From NCBI GenBank assembly GCA_034509425.1, contig JAVTVJ010000001.1, forward strand, positions 10,621,501 to 10,685,500: a stretch of DNA of 64,000 nt. Reading direction: 5' to 3'. Origin of the DNA: Eopsaltria australis. Its lineage: Eukaryota; Chordata; Aves; Passeriformes; Petroicidae. The translations under genes were made by a program, and so were the position numbers. Under the pieces are notes generated by a model, which searched no databases, was not told where the DNA came from, and worked only from the letters and a program-made list of their open reading frames with translations. This document shows positions 13,501 through 25,500 of the stretch, piece by piece; position 1 is the first letter of the stretch, and every line of letters begins with the position of its first letter.

Positions 13501-16500
13501 GTCTAGGTAAATGTTTGCACAGAAAAAAAAAGCCTGAACTTTTAGAACCACCTTTTGTTCTGGCCCAAGACATAAACAAGAAGAAAATTCTTACACTCAG
13601 CACCCAAAGAGCCAAGCAGCTTTGACAATTCAAGTATTAGGAGGAGAACAGAGAACATTTTTATTACCTGTCTGTAGATAACAATGGAGAAAACATGTAG
13701 GATATGAAACTGTTGGGGATGCTTCCAAGCAGATACGCTTCACTGCTGTCATGTAACTGAGCTGTTATAGTGTAGTTTTGCACATTAGCAGCTTTCAAAT
13801 AATCAAGGTATTTTTCATTCTGTACACATAAGACAGAATTGCAACATTTACTATATGTGCACATAAATAGAAACATTTTAATCAACACATTTAAGAGCTC
13901 CCACCCGAGGCAGTCAACAGCCTTCCCTAAATGACAGAATACCTGTTGTCATTCTAGACAGGTGTGGGTTTAGCATGAAACTCCAGCACAGTGAGAACTT
14001 GCTTACGATGTGAGATGGAAGGAAAGAAAGAACACATGAATCTCAGTTCCAGAAATGATGGCTGTGCAGACAAAGCCTGGGCCTCAATATGGAGCAAAGA
14101 TGACAGTAACAATAAGCATACCTTGAGCATCTTAAGCCTGAGAGGATTTTTAAATTCCTGCAGCAGCATTGGTTCAAGGTTTTCATATTCCTGGCAAGCT
14201 CCGAGGGATACACCAGTCTTGCCAGTATTAGCAACAAGATTTTGAACCTCAGGGAGCTGACCTTCCCTGTAGTGATGAAAGCAGTGAGTGCTGTGACTCA
14301 GCATTCCTCTTCTTTAGTGTAATCAACAACAAACACATTGTAAAACCATGTTCTGCGCAAAACACATTTCCCAGTGACACAATGGTTAAGTACCAATTTT
14401 TATTTTTCAGTGAAAAATGTACATTCAATGCTGTAAATCATAGTTTCCCTGGTTCTGGTCATTTCTTTTTGGCTATAGAAAAACTCTGACATTTTGTTCT
14501 CATCTTTTCTAAACAAAGGAATTTTTGCTAAAACTATTTAAAAAACGAAAACATGTATGGCCCTTGAAAAAAGAGGAAAAAATGACAGGAGCCTTGATTG
14601 AATAAGATTTCTGAATCAGACTACAAAACTTTGATTGTTAATTATACATTACCAGTTTCAAATCAAGAAAATATACCATCATCAGGTTCTGCTTCACTCT
14701 CTCTTTAAATAAGATGTTCAAATGAGTTTTGTCAAGGGACAAAGCCCATCACAGCTTCATATGTAGCTCTAGTATTACAACCACATTATCAGAAAGACAG
14801 TCAAAGCCAATTTACCATGTGTATAAAGAATAATATTAAGTAATACCGTAATTTTCTAAGTGGCACAAAGCATCTCTAATCAGTAAATTACGAAAAAGTT
14901 TACAACTACAAAAGCTCCTTGCTTATGGTTTTCTATGAGAAGAATGGTAGAGTTGGGAGTAGAATCTGAACTTCCTCAATGCTGGAAGTTCCTCATTCTC
15001 CATTCACTCCAGCAGGCCAGCTACAGTACTAATTCTTCACCTATTTTTGCACCAAAGCATTCCAAATTTGTTTTCTGATGGGAAGTTTAATATATAGGTT
15101 ACTTCATTGTCTTGTAGTGCTTTAAATGAAGACAAAATTTGAGCAGCCTGGTCTAGTGGAAGGTATCCCTGCCCATTGCAGGGGGGCGGAGGATCTTTAA
15201 AGGTGCCTTTTAACCCAACCCATTAAGTGGTTGTATGACAATCTAATCAAAATAAAGTATTTTTTGAAAACTCTATACATGTATAAATACTCATCAAAAC
15301 TTAGCTAACGCAAAGCCCCACTGGAACATGACTTATGACTCATGGAATGCTTTTCTTCTAGAAACATATTTATGCATATTTTTTCTCCTAAATTTTGTAG
15401 GTGTCTCTAATAATGTAAGGTGTCTCTAATAATCAGAGAAATGTGAAAAAAACAGGCAGCCTAAATCAGGCAGATTATTTCTACACATATGCCCTCACTT
15501 GTTTGTGTAACTGTTTTGGTTCTGTCAGTAGCTTTGCACCTTTCATTACCCGGTTCCCTGGGGAGCTGTAACAATACAATCTAGCAAATCTTTTTGGATG
15601 CCTTGTTGGTACATATCCAATTCACTCTGCAGAGTTCATTCTTTGGCTAACAGACTACTAAACAGGTATGATTCAGACTAAAATTCCTTTACATCTGAAC
15701 AGCAGATTTAATGATAACTGGATCCCATGTATAATATACCTGAATGAAAAAGTATTTGAGGGCAGCAAAGTTATGCATTCATGAAGGCTTCACACATGTA
15801 GAAGAAAAGCATTTCAGCAAAATGTAATTTTAATATGTTTAAAGAAGGAGAACAGGACAAAATGCATGAAATAGAGTGTTTTCTAGGCCAAATACCTTTT
15901 AATAAAGATGTTTGAGATGCAGCCTTCAAAATTATCTCCACCAAATTTTATAGGTCTGTTTGACTGCTGTGAGTCTGATGCCCTGGGAGAGTCAACTGCT
16001 TTTGACTCATCATCAACCATCAGATGTACTCTGAAACAAAGTGAATAAAAATAAGCATGATATATAAGGAAATAGTTAGGAAACTAAATGAAATATATAC
16101 ATAAAAAAGAACCATTTGACAGATGTGTATTCTTGTCAGTTTGTAATTATGCTAGAGCTTCATTAGCTTACTTCTGGGACTTTTTCAGTATGTGCTTATT
16201 GACTGCTGTGAAATTGCTCTGCTTTTCCATACTCAGTAATGAGGAAGAGCTGAAGCTCATACTTCAGTCCTACACTGAAATCCTGGTGCAATTGAAATTA
16301 AGGAAAAAGCTCTCATTGTCAACTATGGGAAAGGATTTAATTCTTTGTGTCCAAATGGTCCGAAGAGTATTGAGTTATAATCACCCAAAGTTATAGCCAA
16401 CCATTAAAACTTTCCACTTCATCTAACACTTATATCATTTCATGCATTCCACAGCAATCAGTATGATTTACGAGTTTTTCAGTAAATAGTCTCTTCTAAT

Positions 16501-19500
16501 ATCTGCATAACAGATCATTATTGAAAAAACAGACACGGCATTTGCTTCTTCCCTGGTCCTTTAACTACCTGTGTTACAGGGACACACATGAAGGTTATGG
16601 GAAGGGGAAGAGCTCTAAAGACTCCAAAGCTCCAGCTAGACAAGCCGTCAAAACTCACACAGCCTATAAAAGAAATGTATAGTAGGGAACAGCTGAAATA
16701 TCAGAGGTACCAGCATGCACATTTATAGAACAAAAATCTCCTTTTCCTTCATTATTTAGGTATCCTTGGCTAGAAGAGACCATTTTTAGCTATTTATCCA
16801 AAGAATGAGTCCCACAAAATTTGAATTTCCTTTCTCCAACCACAACATATAAGGGCTAGACGAAGAAGTGGACTCACCTGTTGCCTGTTTTTATTACTGT
16901 CACATAATGCATTGACCCATCTTCATATTTATTTTCCAGTTTGATTTCCTTATCTCGTATCTTTGCAGTTACAGAGCCAGGACTCAGAAAGATGGAAAGA
17001 ACATCAGGCTACAAAAGAACCCCACAAAATGACCAGCTAAATAAATGCAAGAGCCTTTAGTTCATGCTACTGCCATTAATACAGCTCTCAGTGGGTGCCA
17101 ATAGGCAACAAATTTTCTTACACTAGAACTGCATTTCTCAGTCATCTAGTACCAGATGTTATACCAAGTTCTGCATGATTAGCATAGCTTCCATTTCAAA
17201 ATACCTCTGCACTCTGTATAACAAACATTTATTTAAAATACTTGTTTATTTTCACAAAAAGCAGAAGAGTCAGTTCTCCACTTCTCAAATGCCTGGCGTG
17301 CACTCATTTCTTAGCTCCTCCAGCCAGCCAGAATGGGGTTCTACTTAAACTTCCCTGCTTTCTGAGGGATCATAGCCAAAACCAATCCCTTTCCTCTGCC
17401 TATTTGGACATGGTAACATTTCTGTGTGGGCAGAGTGTCTTTGAGAAAATTTCCAGGGAATTAAGCAACTGTTTTCTTACTGGGATGGTGGTGTCAGGTC
17501 CATGAGCTACTCTGCAGAAAGCTCGAGTTCAAAGCTCAGTTACTCATCATATTATTTGTTGGCTAAGTGAAGAAATTGCCAGAATGCATTTCTCTGGCGT
17601 AAAAAATGCAAGATGCCATGCTTAAAAAAGACATTTCTTACCTTAAAATACAGGAATGTACATGAGACTTATGACACAAACGGACATGACTGATTCAGAG
17701 ATAAAACCCATCACATATGCTAAGCTGAATGTGTTTCATACCCGTAGATTGTAATTTAAGAGTGTTCCAGACGAAGCTGTGGTCTGAAAGCCAAAGCCAA
17801 CTTGGAAATCCTTGGGAAATGGGAAATCTGCTGCACTCAGGCTCAATGTTCCATCCTTGGAGAAAGCTGCAGATCTGACAAGCTGAAAGAGAGAAAATAA
17901 TGATTTCAGTGATTTTCCTTTTCATCAGAAGAAATGCAGTATGAGACAACAGCTGCCCCACTCAACATAATTGTGATCAGCTCCAGTCAAAACCAAGCAC
18001 AAGGCAAACCTCAAAAACCATTATTTCAGTAGAGAACAGATTGTCAGAGTTGGTTTCACCAGCATTAACTATGGTCTGAGAGACTAAAAAGGGAGAGCAG
18101 GCTTGCTGAGAATAATAAGCTGTTCATCTCTAGCTACTGTGGCTTTGAAAGTTTTCACATTTGGGGCCACAAAACTGAGTAGCTGGAGGAATAGTTCATA
18201 ACTATGAAGCTGTGCAGATGAGCTACATAGCTGAAACTGTGTGAGTCATAGGACACCTTTTAATACATGAGAAGTTTTACAGATACAGAGAATGAAGATT
18301 AGATCCTCTGCAAAGATAGTCTGTGAAGAAATGGCTCTGTGAAAGGTTTAGATGCCCCAAGTGAATGAAAATAAGCACAAACTTTCAGTGCAGTACTGTA
18401 GTTAAAAGGGCAAATGAGCTCATGCACCATGTAAGCAGCAGTAAGTAGAAGCAGAAGGATGGTTTTCATCTCTCCATGCAGCACTGGTTAAGCCAGCACT
18501 GAAATACCCCATTGTTCCATTTTAAAAAGAACATGGCAAAACTCAAGGATGCACAGAAAATAATTACAAAACAATCAGATGAATGAAGCCTTAGAATGAG
18601 AGACTTTGATGGAAGTAGTCTGTTAAGATCTTTCAAGAAAAAAGGCTGAGAGATTATTTAATTAGGAAGCATAAACACCTTGTCAAGAGGAAAGATACTG
18701 AGTAGTATGAAGTATTCCAGGCTAATCAATAACAGCAACTGGAGGCCAATAAGCTTACATGGTAAATATGAATACTTAATTGTAAACAGTATTAATAAGT
18801 GGGTGGACTGTGTACTGTAACAAGTTATCACAATAGGGGTGGTGTCTCTTTTATTTCTGTATCTTCATACTCAATCCAGGTTCTTTTATTGCTATCACAT
18901 GTTAACCAAATCTAATTTCTGACCTAAGCAAAACATAATGGTCTAGGATTTATAGACAAACCAGAGTCTGTGAACTCCACCAGAAGTTTTTGAGGAAATT
19001 TATTAGTTACCTTCCAGTCATCTGAACATTTCTTGCTGACACCAAAAGTCTTATCAAAAACAACAGATGCAGTACTTGGGTTTTTCACATTCTTCATGCA
19101 GCCCCGGAATGGAGGTGTGGATATATTAAAGCTGTTTCAGGGAGGAGAAGGAAAAGGAGTTCAGTAGCCTGGCATTTCAAAGCACACACCACTATAGTAA
19201 CCTATAAATGCTGACAACATAAGAAATAGAAAAAGAGAATGAGAGCAATCTTTCTTGTGTACAGATACCTCCTGCTGATCAAACCCAATCTTTAGGATGA
19301 GGTTGAACAAAGATCTTGCCGTTAGCCAAAAATCACAGATAATGATCATATATTATACACTTCTTTCTTTATGTCACATTAGATAGTCGATACAGAGCAT
19401 GAAAGAAATTGTGTAAGGAAAGAGTTTAGATGGAGTTTCCCCACAAAACCTGTATATTACAGTCTTTTTATAGTTACTCACCGCTCCCGTAGAAAAGGTG

Positions 19501-22500
19501 GAACTCCACCTAGGTAGTACTCAGTGAAATTGAAGACATGTATGTTGGCTCTAATACCAGGACTGACATACACAACTTTGTTCTTTCGGTCAAGCACCAA
19601 ACTAACCTGAAATACACGAATAATGGGAATCACTTCACTTGGCAGAAATAAAAATAATTTAGCTGATTAAAAGTACCCCCACAGAGCAGGACACAGTAAT
19701 GGTTTTTTCCCTCTCCTCTTGTTTACTAGTGACTTAAATCAAGGATAACTGTAGTAGTTCAAAGGTACTTTGCAAACTTTGGGCATTTAGTCAAAGCAAA
19801 TACCTAAGGTGTATCCAAATACAAGGTGAGGTTTTATTTTCATCCGAAAGATTGCCCTAAAAGTACACCTCACCTAAGATTCAGATATTGTGTTGTATTT
19901 GCAGCTGAAGATTCAGAAACTGCTGCCTGATACAAAAACTAAGTCAGTCAGCTGGCTGAAGGTAACTTGACCCAGTTGACCATAAAGATTCCTTGCAGCA
20001 GACCCTGCAGCTTACACTATTTAGCTGGAAATATATTAAGGGGGAAAGGGAGAACTAACCAACAAGGAAATCAAAGGTTTTTAACTATGTCATTACGGTT
20101 TCACACTGGTAGTGCTACAAAAGTGCTGGACTGAAGCTAAGGAGACAAGCAACAACAAAGATTGCGAAAGAGTGATCTCTATAAAGATCAGCCAACCCTG
20201 AAGAAATAAACCCTTAGGTGGTGAAATCATTCATCTAAGTATGAAACTAAAGCAAATAATTGCAATGTACACAGCTATCTTTATGTAAAGCACTGCTCCG
20301 ACAAAGTTCTTTCCTTTGGTGGTTTCACTGTTAAAACTGAACTATTCACATTAAAGCAGGACAAGAGAAAGATTAATTTTCACATGTCCAAACTAATCCC
20401 CAGTGTCTTGATTTTCTCACACAAAAGGAAAACCCCACAACTAAACTTTGCAACAGGATAGTTTCAGTTAATGTGTATTTTTACAAACAATGATCCCTTG
20501 ATTCTTTAAAATTACATACTTGTTGATATGTTCCATCATTCACAGTTTTTTTGGCTTCTACTTCATTTGGAGTTTCAGAGTCAAGTTTGTATCTAAAAAC
20601 TGTACGGCCATTTTTAATGAGCACACTGATGAACTGATCCTGCAATTAAAAAAAACCCAACACAATTAAACTGCCACAATTTCAGATATATATTTCACTG
20701 TCATATGAATAATTTTAATGAAGCTATCTAGTTGCTTCAAGAAAGCCTGTTGAGGAAAGGATAAGACAAGGCAGACTAAAACTTGTACTAATCAATCATA
20801 ATTACTTTAAACTACCACAAACAGATCTGGTATCAGCTCCAGGTATTCTCCAAATCTCTAAAGGACTTTGTGTCATTTCAAATGTCTATTGACTTTTCAC
20901 AGCATTGAAAAATTATCCAGACTATGTCCCAGTGATAGCAAATACACCTACAAGATTACTGGATAAGTAGCAGCACTGTGGTTTTGAGCATCTTTACAAG
21001 TATAAGTCATCCTGTCACTTCCTATATTCTTTCCACACATATCTAGATTTGGGAAGAGAGAACTTTCGATTTTGGAGGATTTCAATATTCCAATGCTGGT
21101 TTGATTCCAATTACATTCCTCCTTTCCTGCCCCCAGTTCTGAATTCTCTGCATGGCCTAATGGAGGAGCTTCTTGCAATGATTTTTTACTCAGCCTTGAT
21201 AAAGTGAGTATTCAGCAACCATCGTAGAATCATTGAATATCTCAACCTGGAAGGGACCCGTAAGTCCATAAGTCCCATAAGTCCCTGTTTCTTGTACAAC
21301 TACCTAAGACTAAACCATATGACATAAAATATACAGCAGAATCTACTAATTCTCCACACAGATGAAAATAACACTTCTAAGATATTTCCTTACAGTTATT
21401 ACTAAATCTAACACGTTCTTTAGCAAGCAAAATTTTTAAGATGTTCTTCGACCACAAAACAGACAGAAGCATCCCACACATTACCCCATTTGCTGCGAAA
21501 AACACGATGCCTTCATCTGCAGTCGTCTCAATTGTCTGCTCGTACCGTACCCGTTCGGCACTTCTTTCTTTTGCTGTGACACTGGCATAACCAGTGCCCT
21601 CGAAAATAGCTTTGGTCAGTCTCCTCTTTATACCTGTAATAATTCAGTGTCACAGGTGTGAATATATGACAGCAAAAAGTTCTACCACATGGACTTCCTG
21701 CTGTTAAAATTTCAAAATAGTTTAAGTTAATGCATTTGGTATAGGGCCAAATTCTGATCCAACCTAAGCAGAGAGAAAACCTTTCACTGGCTTCTATCAG
21801 ATTCACATACGGTCTTTAGAGAGGAAATCATTAATAAATGACTTTTTTGAACTTAATGTAATACTTACTTTATAAAGTAGCTGAATACATTAGTCCACAA
21901 ATTGTGTCTGGATTTTATAACACTTAAATTTAAACAGATTGAGATAGCCATAGACATGAATCATGTCATTACTGAGGATTTTCTCTAAGAAATGTAATAA
22001 TGACCAAGAGTTAGAAAAAATTCACCAGTTTAGCTACAGTGGTTATTCTTCTGGATGTGAAAAGACAAGAATTCATAATGATAAAATCACAGAACTGTGA
22101 AACAATTCTGTGTTCATATCATACCTTCTGCAGGGTTGCACTTCAGTGGTGTTGAGATTAAAAGTCCTCTTGAAGTTGTAAAGGCTGATAATATGCTCAT
22201 TTAGGCTGTTCAATTCAATGCAGCCTTCATAACGAGGATAGTTGAGACTAGGTGGGGGCTGCAAAACAATGTCATTAAAGCCATTTCATCAGCAGCTGAC
22301 AGAATTTTGTATTGCTATCTAACTGCTAAGACTTACTGCAAATATTATTAAGACACAGAATATTACATTCTAAATATATAAAAAGGATATTATATGCTTG
22401 TATGTAATATTCAAAGTGTCTGATACCACCCTAGGTGTACTGCAGCACAATTTAAAGTAGAGTCACGTGGATTGTCAACAGTACTTAGGAGGGCTGGACA

Positions 22501-25500
22501 GGTTTCACGCTTTCCTCAGCAAGTGAAATATCATCATGCTCCCTTCTTTGAGCTCTAGCATGCTACAAGTCAGGCAGATTCTGTAGGAAGTAGCATCTCC
22601 TTGCATTCCATCTATTCCTACTGACATAGATAAACTTTTACACATGCTTTTGGAAGACTGCTAGTTCCAATCTCTACTTGTGAGAACAATGGGATGATTA
22701 TCACAAAATCCCTTTAAAACACTAAGAAACTCTTTGTACCGTAAAATCTGGAGGGTATCCTCCAACATAAAAGACAACACTGCTGGGATCAAGATTGAGG
22801 AGCATGTCACTGTCTCCACTGCTTGTACTCCTAGAGCTTTGTTCATCTGGAGAAATTGATGTGGCTGCTTTGATGTACTTCAGCTTTGCATACTGGTAAA
22901 TCCTAAAACAAAAACAGACAGGCAGAATATCACATCATGCTAATAAAAGATGCTATTAACAGGTTTTCAAGAAGATTATTGTGCACTGTGGGTCTTATAC
23001 CTTTCAAATGTAACCTGATCCATAATAGCTTCCTCAGTTTGGCTTTGAGTCACCAATGATTGCACTCTTACTTCTCCATCACCACCTCCCAGGTTATAGA
23101 CACAAGTCAGGTAACCATCTTTCACAGCCATACCAATGTAGTCCTTGGAAGCCTAAAAATAGCAAAGCAAATAGTAATTAATAAATGATTAATTGTAATG
23201 AAGGTGAAATACAGCAGCACTTCCTCAGAGACATCATCATGCTGTGTATGAGTCATAAGAAATCCACCCACCTAATGATGAGAATTAAGTTTATCAGTTC
23301 TGGGAAGAAAAAATTGTAATCCTGTATGTTGCGCTGACTCAATGAATATAGTTCTAAATTAACTGAAAAGTCATGTGTGGCTTTTTATTTTTGTAACAAT
23401 AGTATCTAAAATATTTTTCTCACTTGTAACATCTCCCAGCTAAAGCTATGAAAACATGACACCTTTACTAAGAATTAGACTCAACATCTGTGACATAAAA
23501 AAGATGGTCAGAATAACACTCAGTGAAGGGCAATGGTTCCTACTGAGGGGACTGGGAGCAGTCATTTTCCCCAAAAATCACTTTTATTTCTTTGAGATAC
23601 TGTATCTCAGAAGTAACCATTAAAATGCTTTCAGCGGATATCCTGGCTAGTTATTCAGAGGATAAAAAGATGAAATCCAGTGTAGAACAAATACTTCTAA
23701 ACAGCTTTCTGTGTAGGCACGAGGCTCACTACAGATACAGCTGCTGTCAAATAACAAGACTAAGAACTGCATGCAGGAAATTTTTAAAATGTTTGATGGT
23801 GATTGAACAAACCTGAATGCACAAGCAGGTCTGCACTATTCTGCATATTCAGAAGACAAAAAAATTAAGAGCTGAGGGGCTGAATTTTAAAACCAAAATA
23901 ATCACTTTTTTTTAACCAACAGAGAAACTCAGAGTGACTTATATTGTGAAGAGAGTCAAAGCTCTGAGGCAGGAGTTGGGCTGAGTTTGTGCTGACTGCT
24001 GCAGAAACTGACAGGTCTGATAAGAATGTGTGAAGGTATCCATGATGGAGAAGTAACTTCCAAAGGAGCAAAAGAGCAAAGCATCAAAGCACAAGGCTCA
24101 GCCACTTGTTAGTTACCTTTCCAGGGAAGGAATGAGCAAAACACTTTCACCACCCCTTAAAGGCAATTGTTAAGAAATAGGCCAACAGTAGCTACAAACA
24201 TCAGTCAGAACAGATCACTTCCCATCCCTTTCTCAAAACATGATGTCTGGTCTAAAAATCAGATTAAATATCAAAATAAACCTACATCTTTATCACCCAG
24301 GTACAGGACAAACCCATTTGCCCTCTGGCCAGTGTCTGATCTTTGCTGAGGTCTTTGGATAAATAAGGAAAGTGAAGTGTAGCCTTTTAGATCTTCAAGG
24401 TTGCTTGGAGGTCGAACCTCTACACCAGAGCTGCCATTGAACCTCATAGGAATAGCAACCTGTTAAGAAAACCAAAGTTCAGTATGTTACAGTTAACTGT
24501 TGCTACTATTCTTATTTCACTGGTGTGTTTAATTGCAAAGTAATCCATTACACATCCTACTCATGTTTCAGCCATTAATTACCACAGATTTGGACTCAGT
24601 TCCTACCAAATGAAATAACTGGGAAACAGACTGGATAATGCAGTAGTCTGTATTATCAATACTTAACACAGTACTTTTTTGTTCCAGACATCAATTAATC
24701 AACCCTTGCTGTGCCTCTGTCAAGTAACTGTTACCTTCAATACACGAACAGGGAAGGATGTGCCCTGCAGCTCTAAAGAGCAAGTCTATGAATTATTTAG
24801 CTGTCTACAAACACATCCTGATGCTTCACTTAGCTGGACTTGACTGTCTGTTGGGAATTACAACACATCTCTGATGTTATAAAGACACAGCCTATTACAG
24901 CTAAATACACCATGATCACTGATTCCTCTTATTCTCTGTATCTCTAGGCTATTTGTGATGATCTCAGGGATGCCTCTTAGTACCTGAGACCACACTATCA
25001 CTTCAGCAACTGCAGTAGTTGCTTAAATGAGAAAGGGCAGTCTAATAAGGTGCCAGTAGCCAACTTCTAACATCTTGGAGCAGCTAGAGTAATGAGAGCA
25101 CAGGACTGCACATCTTCTTTGGCAGTGTCAGCTTTCAATTGGCCACACATGGGCAGAGAGCCCTGTCTCTAAGCTGCAAAGCCAACTCTGTCCCTGCTGC
25201 CAAAGCCACCACAATGTACCTGGGAAGGCAAGAGGCTGCTGTACAAATAAGTATTAAGAGATGCCCTGGGGAAAAAAAAATAAACGAATGGGAGAAAGAT
25301 GTAGCAGGGTGCTACTGCATCCTGTCATTTTTATGTGTGAATTATTATGCTTCCCATCATCTCAGTTACTTCAGTTGCTGGGTAGTGCTGCTGAATTAAA
25401 TTTATGTCTGGTCTTTCACACACATTTAAATAAAATCATTTAGAAAGACAAAGAGGAACAAAAGTACTGTATCCAAACCACTGAGGTCAAGTATGATTGC

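Larger units (their letters stand above)
16031..19010. other. LAMA3 introns between LG3 exons, no feature seen
   Basis: Covers introns 16031-16877, 17009-17741 and 17883-19010 (exons between them are listed separately). No repeat, RNA gene or regulatory motif I can support. Confidence 0.5.

Noticed and set aside
21528..21806. Minus-strand open frame ending [17 protein letters not shown] as a separate small gene
   Set aside because: It is the LG2 exon read in the pre-insertion frame plus intron sequence; the shift explains it.
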